Positions 46,743 through 59,955 of a stretch of DNA of 64,000 nucleotides are shown here, in pieces. A program made the translations under genes and the position numbers. How positions within the stretch are numbered: position 1 is the stretch's first letter; each line of letters starts with the position of its first letter. Source of the DNA: Hemibagrus wyckioides (lineage: Eukaryota > Chordata > Actinopteri > Siluriformes > Bagridae); assembly GCF_019097595.1 (NCBI RefSeq), contig NC_080723.1, positions 13,070,011 to 13,134,010 on the forward strand. The letters are read 5' to 3'. The notes beneath the pieces were generated by a model. The model was not told the DNA's origin, searched no databases, and saw nothing but the letters and a program-made list of their open reading frames with translations.

Positions 46743-48127
46743 CATAAGAATTAAACATCTCCTGAATTAAACATTTAAGTAGTTTTTAGTAATCAACTTA
46801 AACAATGAATGACTCGAGTTTGCTGTTACGGCGTGAGTTGACTAAAGTAAACTATAGATCTATTACGGTTTAACTGCATAACGTTAATGAAAAACTTGTA
46901 AATTTCGAGGTTGTAGCTTTCCTAAGGTTTTTTTTTTTTGTAAGATTCGTTTTCATTAGAATTTATAATGAATGGAATGTTGAAAGAGCCGCTTCATCCT
47001 TCAGGGTGAAATTAATTCGAGATCTTATCGCAGAGAAAAGCTTTTCTTGCCAACTTATAAATCCCCACAGCACTTCTTATATAAAAACTTGATCCACAGA
47101 TACATAAGGCAATTTACAGGCGTGACAGCCAGTCTAGAACCACTCTGGCTTTTAAAATGCAATATAGCATGAAATTTCTGACAAGGGAGCATGTCTCACA
47201 GGTGCTCTGGATAATACCACAATTATGTGAAAGGGTAAAGATACCTAGAGTTGCAACACACACACACGCACAGAGACACTGTATACACAGCCACACAAAC
47301 CCAGTTCATGTAAATGTTATGAGGGTTGACTCGTGTCCCTTCTGTAAACCCATCTTTCTCTCATGGTGAGCTATTCTACACACCGAATTACGACTAATAG
47401 TGAACACATGTTAGAGGATGGCCAGTGTCTCCCAGTGGCTGAAGTTCAGGATTAATGGAAACACTCATATGGAAACAGTCCTGCTTTTCTTCTCTTCCTT
47501 TAACCCATGCACAGAGAAAAAAAAAAATCTCCCAGTTGCCCCAGACCATCAGTCATGATTTGCCTTGCTGCATCTCCTTCAGATCAGTCTCTAAGGGTGA
47601 CAAACACACTCAGATATGGGGAAAGAAGAATAACACATTAGTCACACCTGCTTATGCTGCTTACACAATTAAAGTCATCTGCCAAATGAATTACATAATA
47701 AACGACATTTTGAAAGATTAATATTGTTTGTCTAATAGAACAGATATGATAAGTTACCATTAATCGCATTTAGATGTTGACAATTTAGGACTGAAAACTT
47801 TCACTGTCAGGACCAAGTTGTTCATGGCTCCTTTGTAATGGAGTTTTTCTTCGCCTGGGACATACGAGAACAAAAACACCACCAGAAATACAGACGGCAA
47901 GTATTTTCTTCCCATGTGTACACTGAGAAAAAGATTGTGGCTGGCAAAAAAGGAGAAGCCTTAAGCACACATCCCTGAGTGAGCCTCATTTCTAACGGCA
48001 GTCAGAGAGATACAAGAAGAAAATACACGAAGCAGAAAGCATCATCCTTTAATTGAGGAAGTGGATGTGACATTAATCTATTTTACATTTCCCATAATCA
48101 GTCATGTCAACTGATTTTATTCAACAT
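46743..48127. other. unique sequence, no gene recognised
   Basis: No domain-bearing frames. T run at about 46927-46939 and a short CA run at about 47257-47266. Confidence 0.4.
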
Positions 48128-48452
48128 CCACTTCATTAGGAACACCTGTACTCCTGAACCTTCAGGAATGATCTAATTTAGCCAATCACGGAGCAGCGGT
48201 GCAAAGCATAAAATCACACAGATACAGGTCAATAGCTTCAGTTAATGTTTTCGTCAGATGCGATCTCAGTCACTGTGAAATGGATTTTGGTGCCGTGATG
48301 GTTTGAGTATTTTAGAAACTATTGACTCCTTGAGATTTTTTTTTTTACATACGAGAACCTTTCGAGTTTAGACAGGATCCAGTGAGCAGCAGTTGTGCGG
48401 TTCGGCAGCAGTTCAGTTGGTGAGAGACGACAGAATGGCTTGATCTGACAAG
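48128..48452 (+). mobile_element. Tc1-like 5' fragment (family 1)
   Basis: The left terminus CCACTTCATTAGGAACACCT is followed by 5' sequence (AGCCAATCACGGAGCAGCGG, 'tacaggtcaatagcttcagt') and part of the helix-turn-helix coding region ('tggtttgagtattttagaaa', 'atccagtgagcagcagttgt'). It ends near 48452. Same family as 5796-7384; this copy preserves the block disrupted there by nested insertions. No open frame. Confidence 0.8.
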
Positions 48453-48663
48453 GCCACTCTTCATGTAGAGAAAAGCATTTCACAACACAACACAAAATCC
48501 CGAAAATCACATTTTAACACATTCTGTGAACTGAAGCACTTGACTTGCATCTGCATGAACTGGGAAATAATTGCCAACTGCATAATTGCATGAATGTGCA
48601 GCATTTTCCGATTAACATAGCCATTGAGCATAAAACATAATAAAAAATAGAGGCAGTATAACA

Positions 48664-48687
48664 TAATATAATATAATATAATATAAG
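48664..48687. repeat. (ATAAT)n simple repeat
   Basis: Four to five TAATA pentamers in tandem. Confidence 0.9.
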
Positions 48688-51600
48688 CATTAATGTGAGC
48701 AGAGCATGAAGCTTGCATGAATTTGAACGAGCGAGGATGTTGTGGTTGGATTATGTTCCACTCTGAAAACAGGGGTACTAATGTAATAACAGCATGTAGT
48801 TTTAATACACTTGTGTGTCCAGTTAAGTGTGTTATCATATTTTACACAGGCAGACTGGCCAGATTTTTAAACACAAAAATGTGATTAAAATATAGTCTAC
48901 TCTCAAAGGCGACTTATCACTACTCACATGGAATTCATCTAAACCTGATTCTACAATGTGATTTGATGATGATTTAACACAACCAGCACAGGGTACCATG
49001 CACGCACACACACACACACACACCCACTCTTACCTAGGGGGAATTTAGCATAGGCAATCAACTTTTTGGCATGCTTCTGAGAGCCAAAGGACCCAAAACT
49101 ACAATAGTGCTAAAATAGGTTATATGAATGAAAAGAGCTGCTAACCCCGCCCCCTAAGCATAACCTTAACCTTCATAACTCTTTATATGATATTATATGT
49201 GCATTTTCTTTTATTTACAATATAAAACTGAACTTTTTAAAGTTATAGCATGAAGCAATAAGTGTAGAAGAGTATAAAGGCATGTAAACAGAGATTTAAA
49301 TAACACTGATACACTCAAACACTGAACAGATAAAGTAAAATTCTCCATATGAATACTCTATTTTCCAATCCATGATCTCAGCGTGCTAAAAAGAGCTATC
49401 TCTAAATCAAAATGATGACCTCAGGCTATAAAAGGGCCAAACTGTTGGCACGTTTCATAACTAAATTTAACATGCAGACTTTATTACACACTTCAAACAC
49501 CGTGTAGTCTCGCATTCTGCACTGAGGTATAAGCGTATAAGTGCATTAAGTGCCTGTCTCAAGGGCAAAGTAAAGCATATCCCCTTCTTTGGTTTGCAGC
49601 CATGAGGGTTTTTACTAACAAACCCATATCCTTAACCAGAACAGTATAGCACCCTGAGAGGAAAAAGAACGTTTAGTGCAGAGGATCAAGAGGTGAACGG
49701 ACCTCAGCCGTCATCCTGCGGACAAGGAAGCAGGCCCATGCGTGACCTCAGCTTCTGCTGCGGATATTATCCCTGCAAATTACCCAGGATATGTTCCCTC
49801 ACATTAAACGCAATCCACTCTACTGCTTTACGACCAATGGAAAATCTTTCTTGTTGTTTTTGTGTTTTGACTTACATTTTAGCTCATTCCTATGAATATG
49901 AGTCTGTCACATGCTCAGGGAGGGGGTCTGTTTCAGTGACTGGGGATAAGGTGGTGAGAGATGCTTGGCTCCAAGGGCTGAAATTAGGATGTCTAGCATG
50001 GAGACAGAGTGCAAATGAGAGAGACAGAGACAGAGATGAAGCAAGATGAATAGATAATGGCTTAAAACAGGCCAATCGCAGTGGCAAAAATTCCCTGGAA
50101 TACAGCTGAATCAACAACCCAGCTCAAACTGAGCTCATTTATTTTGTATTTGTGCAAGTGCTACTGATAAGGAAGAAGCAGCTGAAACGGTCACTGATTC
50201 ATATGGGTAAAATAAATAGATCTTGTAGGATGATGAGGGAGACAACACATCAATCCATCCATCAACGATAGGAGTACACAAATAAGGTTTAGACAGCAAA
50301 GTTAACTTTAGGAGGAAAGAAATATCTTTCAATTATTGTTACAAAGATGATCAAGTCTCCAAAACAATTATGCTTTAATATGTTTTCTTGTCCTAAGTCA
50401 CATTTTTGGATTTATAACTCTTAAAAATTTATTATAGAGCAATATTTTGCTTCTCAGATAGTCAGACTACAAACACAACAGCCGTGGATATTATCTATGT
50501 AACCTTTAACAGTTGATGAAAGGAAAATAACATATTAACGAGGATAATTTGGTCATTTGAAGCATATAAAAAGTTGGTACGGTGGTTCAGGAAAAAGCCA
50601 GTATTATTATGACATTAAAAGCCAAATATAGGCATATTTTTTCCAGGCCTGATTTTTCAAAAAAACACAGCAGTATCAACATAGTAAAAAATGCAGCTTC
50701 TGCATTCGTATCACACCCTGAAACACAAAAAGAGTTAATTAAACTGGACCAACATAATCCTTTGACCTTTGCTATAATATCCCATTCTCCCATAATGCCA
50801 ATAACAGTTCTTCCCTGTGGCATCATTCCATAACGCCACTCAAAAATGTCATTATGTAATCATCTGCTTGGCTGGCTTTGGCCTTTAGGCTTGAGTTTCT
50901 TTAAACCCTTGAGAGTGGAAGAGATGGAGGAATGCTCCATTTAGCCCAGTTCTGTGGAGGCACAGCAGGATCTCGGTGAGAAAAGCCAGCCTTCATAATA
51001 CTGTGGGCTGAGCTGATCTCTGAGAAAAACACACACCACTCTTCCTTCTCATCTGCTGTACTTCCACGCTTCTGTCTCTTTCTCATTCCCCAAGATGAAA
51101 TGGTCTGTGACTGCTGTTTTTAAGGGTGTTCTTTACAGACTGGAGTCTTTTCTCTCGTCCGCCTCCTCTGGTGTCACCGGTTGTGCTTGGACGCGGTTCT
51201 TAACGGCTGCTGTGTAAATGCCATTTCTTAACGGGTCAAGCTTCTTGACATTTATTGTGCGCCAGGGACGTATTTAAAGGTATAAGGATGTGAAAGCTGT
51301 ACCTGATACAGTATAAAGTGATGCATAAAGACATTAAAAAGATAATATTCTTCATGTTTTTCCTCTTTTTCCTTTAGCCATATGAATACATTTCTATCAT
51401 GCCCAGTAACACATTAAATCATTCGGTGCAGGCCACTGAATACAACACTTTTAAAAAGCATCAAAAACCTTCCATGTTTTATTTCCTGAATCCCAGCCTG
51501 ATTATTCAACATTTTACCACATTATTATTGCCAATTTTCCCTCAGCCATAATTCCATTCAGCCATACTCACTCTCCACATGCCATGGACTAACTGTTCCA

Positions 51601-51843
51601 TAACAATCCTCTGTACAGAGTCACACCGAACCAGCCCGCAGTCTTCCATTCATTACTACAGCTTTACATTATGTATGCTGGTTTATATGTTCCATACTTA
51701 CTGCCTGAGGCCCCATGAGCTTCACTGTGTTCATATAAATGGCAGCCATTTCTATATTTCTGTATTTTAACAGTTTGTTTGATCACATAAAGCTTCATGT
51801 ACACAGTACTTCCCCTTTAAGTATTCATTATAGATCCCCTAAA
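48688..51843. other. unique sequence, no gene recognised
   Basis: No repeat family or domain-bearing frame. A short (CA)n lies at 49007-49023 and a GACAGA-type patch at about 50020-50040. The 118-codon frame at 49693-50049 has no recognised domain. Confidence 0.4.
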
Positions 51844-53103
51844 CTACAGTCAGGTCCATAAAGACCTTGAAAACTGCATTTTTAGTGTCTACTGCAGTAT
51901 AATGCAGTTGGAATGATAAAGATTTTAATTTAATTGCATTCACAGCCAAATCAAGTGACACTTTGTATATGTGGTATTCCCTTTCTAAAGAACCAAAAGT
52001 AATCAGACACCTGGCTGCTTAGCAATTCCATGGCCGGGAGTGTGTAATTACATTATTTTTTTCCATTAAGTAAATAGATTAAAGCTCTACTGTAGGTTTA
52101 AAGCCCAAGGCATTTGCAGTTGTAACATGCTGCTGTTAACTCTCAAAATGAAGTCCAAAGAGCTGTCACTGCCAGTGAAGCAAGCCATCATTAGACAAAA
52201 AAAAAAAATCAAAACAAATCCATTAGACAGATAGCAAAAACATTAAGTGTGGTCAAATCAACTATTTGGTACATGCTCAAAAAGAAATTATGAGCTCAGA
52301 AACACCAAAACCATTTGTAAGCCTCAAAAACAAGAGCACCAGATTAGAGTTTGCCAAAACAAAACAAAAAAGCCTGTTAAGTTATGTAACAAGTACACGT
52401 TCTGTAACAACTTGTACAAGAACACCAGGGAGAAAAGTGTAGGGAGAAGGAAAAGGAACTGCTCCTAATAAAAAGTAAATCACCTCATCTTACGGTGTGG
52501 GCAGAAATGACTGCAGATGGAACTGTTTCCTTTGTGTTTATTGATCATTCTGAAGTGTATAGAGCTATATTATCTTCACAAATTCAACCAAGTGCTTCAA
52601 ATCTCATTGGACGGTGCCTCGCATTGCAGGTAGACAAAGACCCGAAATAATACTTCGAATCAAGTCTTTTTAAGGCAAAGAAGTAGAATGTCCTGGAACG
52701 GCCAAGTTAATCATCTGATCTGGATCCAACTGAGATCCGTGCTGAAGGCAAAACTGAAGGTAAAATGTACCAAGAACATGCAGGAACTGAAACAGATGCA
52801 GTAAAGACCTGGCAGAGCTTCACCAAAGAAACCCCACATCTGCTGATGTCTTTGACTGCAAAGGATTTGCAGCCAAGTATTAAAAATGACAATTTATTTA
52901 TGATTATGTCTGTGCCAGTACTTTCAATCCCTCAGAAAAAAATGGAGTTGGGGGCACATATAAAAACGTGCTGTAATTCCTTTAACCTGATTTAGGCTGT
53001 AAATAATCCCGAATTAAAGCTGAAAGTTTGCACATTGACCTCATATACATATAAAAATAATAATAAATTTGTCAGTGTCCATATATTTATGTATCTGACT
53101 GCA
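51844..53103 (+). mobile_element. Tc1-like transposon (family 5), both ends present, decayed
   Basis: The left end TACAGTCAGGTCCATAAAGA and the right end, 'tatatttatgtatctgactg', are inverted repeats, with TA at the left and a mutated CA at the right border. A second subterminal inverted match ('tttgtatatgtggtattccc' on the left, 'gggggcacatataaaaacgt' on the right) is visible. The length is about 1.26 kb against about 1.5-1.6 kb for intact relatives (from memory); the shortfall is an internal deletion in the linker/early catalytic region near 52310. Confidence 0.85.
52148..52890 (+). pseudogene. decayed Tc1-like transposase gene
   Basis: The former start ATG at 52148 encodes MKSKELSLPVKQAIIRQ, the first helix of the helix-turn-helix domain. 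After the internal deletion, the catalytic region is visible in pieces: Q-V-D-K-D-P-K with the second catalytic Asp at 52633-52635, and S-D-L-D-P-T-E-I with the third catalytic Glu at 52732-52734. The first Asp region is not identifiable. Many stops and frameshifts (for example a poly-A slip near 52198-52209) rule out function. Confidence 0.8.
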
Positions 53104-56100
53104 TTTCATTTCCTCAGCGCGTCATATCCCGGTATAGCTTTCAAAATACATTTGCATATGCTTTAACATTTACCGGCTGCTGCTAAGATGTTTGTGAGCA
53201 CCTTTGCTTCTGTAATATAAATGCTAATATTTCCTCCACAGGCCTGCTTATCAAACGAGTGCAATGAAATGAAATATGATGAGCGCTCATCAGCTCATGG
53301 GGTCAGCCTAGCATGAATGGCTACAGGTCTTAACTTCTCCAGCTGTCGTCTGAACCGCTCAGAGAGAAAGAAACAGAGAGAGAGACAGAGGGGAGAGAAT
53401 GAGAAATGAGGGAGAGAAAACAGCAATCCTGCCAGATATATGGTGGCTTTTACTGCAGTTGGCTTGTACTCTTACTTACTCAAACTGTCTTTACTTTTAC
53501 ACACACAGTATATCAGTCAGCAAGCACACAGACGGCGTGCTGCACTTAGATCAGGGCCAAGACAGCCATGGTCTTGCCATAAGGGCCATGCAAGGGTCAG
53601 AATACTCAACACTGTCTTCCTGACCTATTCCTGAAATAGGAAATCTGTATGTGTGGATAAAGCCCACCCACATGCACATCAGCAACAGCCAAACATGTGG
53701 ATCGTCCATCGATGAGGTTGCGTCATTTCATTTCATTCGTTTGAGGGAGTTCCATATATGATGCATTACAATCAGCACTTTCTATGGATTTGATTTAGAC
53801 TTGCGAGCATCGTTCTCATCAGAGACTGAGACGCACACACATCAGACTTGGAGAGCTGATAAACTGGAGAAAACTAATATGCCGCGACCATATGTTGCAG
53901 CGGCTCTCGTGGCCTGGCTGGGTTCTCGCTGCACACAATGTGGGCTGATGTCATGTAAGATGAATACAGAACACACGGCCATGAGCGGCTCCACACCGAC
54001 GATCTTTGAATCGAAGCTAGAAGGCCAACATCGCTGGATCATTACCAAGATGAATGTCAAAAACACTGGCTCCTTTTTTCCACTGAGGGCTCAGCCGTTA
54101 TTTCGTGCACTGTGGATGTCGTGAGTTGTGACCTCTAACAAAGTCATGGCTCATTAGTGCATATTAACACCCTCACACCTTCCAACCCTGTCAATAATCC
54201 CATGCGACTGGAGCACTGGGGCCCTGGACGTGCTCGTGAAGTTGAACATGCAACACATGTAGAGTTTATTAAAGCTTTCTGAAGTCATGCGCGCCCTTCT
54301 AGACACTGAGAAAACAAAAGCCTGCCTTTGTGAACAATTGGATGTAGCTCGTTCTGTCACATATTCAGTGAGCTCATGGTCACATGCATCTACTATCCAA
54401 ACATCTCTTCTTTATCATGCCTCTGATATGCTAAGCACACCACACTCACCATACCTACAAATTATAAATTAATTAGCAAGCCCAAAGCTTCAGTGTGCTG
54501 CCTAGTCCTATGTTTTGTTTTGTCTCCCAAGTAACCTAACTGAAAAAACTAAAAGCAGTACTTTGATACTGCTTTAATTTGAGCAAGTTAGTTAAATGCA
54601 TTAATACAGACTACGGGAAACAACTGAGGGCATGATCATTCTAACAGAGTTTCTAATACAGTATCTTGTTTTTGTGCCCTTGACAAAAGGTCAGTCCTAG
54701 TTACAGCACCAAGATTCATCACATAGCTTCAGCTTTAAAAAATAGCTATCTTTTGTTTTGTAAAAGTGACTACGATGATTGCTTCTGGATGATAAACTGT
54801 CTGTGAGGAAATGAAAAATAATACAAATCTGCTTGACGCAACCTACTGAGTTGTCCACACCTGGGTTGCACAGACTTGTATGGCCAGGATTAGAAAACTG
54901 TGATCTCAGCTACCGACACATATTAGTTTATCCACCACATGGAATTTAAGGATGAATGGGGTCTGGCCCATGGTGCTGATGGAAGGAGCAGAAAAACTAG
55001 GCCTGATAATCCCGGGTGGGGGAAGAAAGCATGAAAAGGAAAGACTGAGAGCTAATGGGACACACAGACACAGATATGGCAGCTGCTGTGCTAGTCAATA
55101 AATATTTATGCAAAATATATTTTCTGTAGAATATTTGCTTCAGACAATATAAAATATTCGAAAATATTATTTTTATTCATGTATTTATTCATTAGGGATA
55201 CAGTTTTCAAATCATGTCATCTATTCAGGTATCCTAAATGTTTATTTACAAAATTAACCAAGACAAATACTGTGTTTCCTGCACTGCATTTGCCTTACCT
55301 AGAGATGAGGTTATTTCTATGCTAGAAAGTTCAATTCGTTGTCTGTTCCAAAAAAAGGCTTGGTTGTAGAGTGTATTTGTGAGGTCTCTATGAAATCCTG
55401 TCAGCACTTTTAATGTCAGCTGTTTCTCAATCAGAATAACAACAAACACACTACAATAAAAATGATTTTTATAGACTTGGCCGGATATTTTGGAAAGCAG
55501 CAGTTGAAAATCCAAGAGATAAAAATCACCAGTATCCATCTTAGTGGCTGTCGGTAAGAGAGTCTCAGCTTTATCCTAGATACATAAACAATGGGGCTTT
55601 AAGGTCTAAATGCTTTTAACAGCCCTGCTACTGCGCCGCCAGGCCTGTGGGTGTTTTTCTAGCTTTCCTGTGCACTCAAGTGGTTTTCATACAAAAGCTA
55701 CTGCTGAACACCGCTTGCCAAAATCAAAATGAAATTCAAAAGGAAACTCTATTTCATTGTTGTTAACTTTGCTCCAAAGAGAGTCTTAATTGATAAAGAG
55801 ACAGCTGAAAAATGAATCTGTAGCTCTGGAAAGAAGACAGGAGAAACTTTTTGGAGTCTGTGCTATGCAGTGAACCAGATCAGACTTTAACTCCATTAGT
55901 CTGCACAGAATGTCAACAACAGCAGAATATCAGAAATCAGAGCGGTAGTTGTGGGTAGCACACATGTCCCCTGCGTGGGCGGAAACCCAATCCTCACCCG
56001 CAGCTACCTCCACACTGCTGATGTAAGATTAAGCAATAACAGCACAGATACTTAAATATGGATCCCTACAAAAAAAAAAAAACATTATTAATAATAAATC

Positions 56101-56860
56101 TGGCGCAGTGCCTGAGGCGACAGCCCTACAGCTAACTGGATAAATTGTGAGGATTTTGTGAGCCACTGAATATGATGTAAAAAAGGCAATGAAGAATGTG
56201 TCAAAGATTTTTGCCTCAGTTTCACACATCTCTCTACATCTCTGGAAAACGGGACGACAAACAACAAATGTTAAATTTGTTTAAAAATTTCAATAAACAC
56301 CTAGAGTTCAACAAGGTAAAGAAAATGGAATGGAGTAAAGCTGAAGGACTCCCTTCAGAAAAGCTCAGAATTTAACTGACTGGTGGTGTATACATGCAAC
56401 TTTTATCATGTCTTTGTTTACATATTATACTTGTTTTGATGGCAGTCTAACGAAGATGGCACTCAGTTGCTAAAACCTGGAATGGTATGTCTGAAACCGC
56501 ACCCAATTCACTATATAGTGCACTATTGCGGAAGTAGACAACATTATGAAGGCTCACAATACACTGCTATACTTAAGTGTCCAAAGAATCTATTTATAAG
56601 GCACAATAATACTAAAAAATGCATTCTGGCTTTTGTACTTCAGACTGCCCATAGAAATCTTCCAGCATCAGGGCTGAGAATCTATCCAAAGTGTTTCATT
56701 GACAGGGCCTTTGGATCTGGGTCACGGTGCAGATGGAGCAGTACAGTGGCACACAGCACACTTTTCACTCCGTTCTACTTCCCCGCAGCCGCACCCCAAT
56801 TCAACTTCGGCGAACCTGGCCAAATGTAGATCGGATGCAGACTCTCCTCAGTCCTCTGCT
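53104..56860. other. unique sequence, no gene recognised
   Basis: Contains a loose GA-rich patch (53363-53420) and an A run at about 56070-56082. Frames of 107 codons (53801-54124, plus), 97 codons (55539-55246, minus) and 120 codons (56467-56829, plus) carry no recognised domain. No known repeat family seen. Confidence 0.4.
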
Positions 56861-57400
56861 CCTTCTAAGGCCAAAATCTTATTTGACCAAGCAGGATATG
56901 TGACTTTCTTGCACTCTATCACGAAACCCTCCGTTGTGTGGAACATTCTTGCCTCAGTCCCACCCCGACACCACCCTCACATGATCACCTGCACCTGTTC
57001 CTGGTTAATCGTCTCATTACTCTGTCTACATATACTCCTTTGTTTGTCTGGCATCCTTATGAAGTTTTACATGTGTTTCCACTGTGAATAGTCTTTTCCT
57101 ATGCTCCTCCAGTTTATATCCTGACCTCTGCCTGCTTTTGGATTCTGATTATGGATTCGCCTATGATTATTGTGTCTGTATTTGTGTTTGACCCACCTGT
57201 CTGTTCTGACCATGATTTTTGGAAGAGCCTAAAAAGGTCTTTCATGCTGTCTGGCTACCTTGGTCTTCCTTAATTTGTATACTCAATGTCTAGTATTTTG
57301 TTGCTATGGTCTTTTCTTTCTATCCCTCTTTACTTGTCTCTCCCCACCCTATCTGTTTTTCTCCTGCTTTCAGTGTATCCAGTATACCTCCAAATGAGTT
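56861..57400 (+). repeat. strand-asymmetric T/C-rich repeat of unresolved class
   Basis: Strong T and C bias on the plus strand with phrases such as 'cacctgcacctgttcctggt', CTCATTACTCTGTCTACATA and 'ttggattctgattatggatt', and several TGACC/TGATT-type repeats. This resembles LTR-like or 3'-UTR-like interspersed repeats of teleosts, but no ends can be fixed. The overlapping 130-codon frame (56699-57091) is not convincing as a gene. Confidence 0.35.
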
Positions 57401-57874
57401 ATTACTGCAAAAAAAAAAAAAGCAAATGAATTTGTGAGATCATTGCAGGACCTCCATCCAAGCTGAAACAAAGCTGGGTTCCTACTGGTCCATTTAACAG
57501 GCCAGTGAAAGTGAAGAAATTAAGGAGCTGTTCCCCTTGCATGACCCTGAACCACAGTGGCCAACATTACACACTATTTACGTCTCCCACAGTAGTCTCT
57601 GTGCATGGAGCTTCAGCACGACAGCCCAGGACGTAATTGGCTTAACAGCAGAATGATTTAGCTTGACTGGTCTCATGAGCTTTCTACAGACCATGGCGTG
57701 ATTGTATGTCTAATGGCTGCACACGTTTTACAGAGGCTGATGGCATTTCCTGGCTTTATGATCACTGTGGGACAAATTTGCCAATCAGGTTGGAAAAGAA
57801 GAGATCTGCACTTCCAATTAGCTCTCAGAAGACCTAAGTGATTAGTATTATGAGGCAACCAGTCTCCTCTTCCA
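57401..57874. other. unique sequence with an A homopolymer
   Basis: A12 at about 57410-57421 may be the tail of the preceding repeat. Otherwise nothing recognised. Confidence 0.4.

Positions 57875-57906
<32 letters not shown>
57875..57906. repeat. (CT)n microsatellite
   Basis: About 15 CT units with one TTC interruption. Confidence 0.95.
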
Positions 57907-58207
57907 ATGCACACATATGCGCACATGTTCACAATTGATCAACCTTCTTACACCAGTTGCTGGACACTTTCTGAGCCTGTCACAGATGACCAAGCTAATA
58001 AAATTCAGGTTCATGAATAAACAGACAGGTTTTTTTTTTTCCCAGGAGAGAAAAAAGGGGGTGACTGTGGGAGATGGAGAGAATGGTTACAGACAGTAAA
58101 GTGTGTGAGAGCATGCAATTAAAAACAGCCTAACTTAAAAATCAGACAGTTTTTTGAACAGAAACAGATTCACACCAGTTTTTATCCAACTCGTAAAAGC
58201 CTGCAAC

Positions 58208-58279
58208 ATATAAGGGATGTCCCTTAAGTTCATATGCGAGTCAAGGCAGGTGAGCGGATACTTTTGACAATATAGTGTA
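58208..58279. mobile_element. solitary Tc1-type terminus
   Basis: The sequence 'gggatgtcccttaagttcat' followed by ATGCGAGTCAAGGCAGGTGA and CTTTTGACAATATAGTGTA is the right end of a teleost Tc1-type family (from memory), ending in TA. No partner end is found upstream in the window, so only about 70 bases of the element survive. Confidence 0.6.
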
Positions 58280-59930
58280 TGTTTGTGTTTTGCAATAAGG
58301 CCATGGTGTAGATTTTATGGAGTAGATATATTTATGAGCTTAAACCATGTCATGGATGAATTTGAGAGGATTTTTCATTGAACAAAAGTTGTCCGACGTT
58401 TGTGATTCTCCCTTCTGACAATCCAAAGCCATGACACAGAAACTGGAAATGAGACAGAGACTAAAGTTATATCCTACAGCGATAGTACAAACACAAATGC
58501 TGCTGCCCTACTAATAGTTTACAATTTACAGATCAGGTCCTGTATATCCTGTGTTATTGCCCTTCACTTGTCACACACTGTTGTGTATTTGCACTTGCAT
58601 GCTATTGTGTTGCATCATGGTCCTGGACAAATGGCATTTTTTTGATGGTGGAAAGCTTGATAGAGGAATGACAATAAAGAGCCACCCGAATAGTACAGAG
58701 GTTTATCAGAATATGGCTGAAAATTTCGATTTCTTCCTTAGTGTAACATGAGGAGTGAATGTCAGTAAACAAATCTAGAGAAAACTCAAATGTCATTTCA
58801 ATTAGACAGGGAATTTCACATTTTGCTTTCATTTCACTAATTACCGGAAGATTACATTATGGTTTATGTAAATGAATAAACTCTAACTAGCTGTCATCAT
58901 GAAAGTAACACTAAGTCTAAATGAAGTAGCTGAAACCCTGAGGGAACACACTGGGAACTCGGATAAAAAAAAAACAACAACAACTAAATCTCATAACACA
59001 CGCTCACGTCCCAAGCCTAAGGGCATGATCTTAAATGACTATGAAATACAGACTTCCTTCCCAAATCATAGTCTAGAAAATTCAGCATTTTCATTCATCC
59101 ACCATGAAGAATAATAAATGAGGAGCAGTCCTTCAACATTGGAGCCTTTGTTAGTCTTGAACTGGTGTAGCACAGTTTTTTTGGGGGGGGTCAAATAAAC
59201 CTTTGACTCATCTGTGTATATAAATGGCTCCTCTACTGCACCCGTTCTTCCATACATGCATCTTTCTTCAAATCTTACCATCTGCAGCACCAAAACCTTC
59301 ACATCTCTTTCCTCCTGCTAAAAACAAGATCTACTAATCATGCAAACTCTTATATATATAAAACCACATGTGTCTAGCAAACACAAGCATATGGCACAAT
59401 ATCCAGCACCCGAATCCTGCACTGCTTATCTGGTGTAATTGTGGCAGATTGATCCCATCTTTTCTGGTATATAGTGTACACACATATATATATACACATC
59501 ACTCAAGTGCCAGCACATGTTTTTCCACTGAGAGAAAAACGATCGAAGGATATGTGCTGATTGGAGCACGGTTATTACATGCAATTTATATAAACGACTG
59601 TAACTAATACTCAGAGAAATACATGCATTTTAAACAGAAAAGCTTCAGCTCAGGTGACACTTTTCAAAATAAACAGTGTTTGCTTGCTCTGGCCTATTTC
59701 TCTGGCTAATTCTGGACCATCTGTAAATATAAACACACTGTGATATACTGAACACACAAATCATACTTCAGCACAGACTCATCGGACTAGCACATAAACC
59801 TCCTTTATTATTACAATAACATGCACACATTTACATCTGCTGTCACCACTTCCCCGTACACTAGTCTACGGCTCAACATACACAAAAACATCCACGTGCT
59901 GTGGCGATTTTGCTCGGAGGTGTGAGACAG
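58280..59930. other. unique sequence, no gene recognised
   Basis: No domain-bearing frame. A T7-G8 homopolymer junction lies at about 59176-59190 and a TA-rich patch at about 59484-59494. Confidence 0.4.
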
Positions 59931-59931
59931 A

Positions 59932-59955
59932 TCGGCTCGGCTCGGCTCGGCTCGG
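59932..59955. repeat. (TCGGC)n pentanucleotide repeat
   Basis: Nearly five perfect TCGGC units, CpG in every unit, in otherwise CpG-poor surroundings. Confidence 0.9.

Noticed and set aside
48461..48838. 125-codon minus-strand frame
   Set aside because: Runs over an ATAAT simple repeat, hydrophobic by composition, no domain.
5796..53103. Regularly spaced repeats that might suggest a CRISPR-like array or a prokaryotic system
   Set aside because: All repeats are microsatellites or eukaryotic transposons; there are no operons, Shine-Dalgarno sites or dense coding.
56467..57091. Overlapping 120- and 130-codon plus-strand frames
   Set aside because: Overlap in different phases and run into a T/C-rich repeat; no domain.
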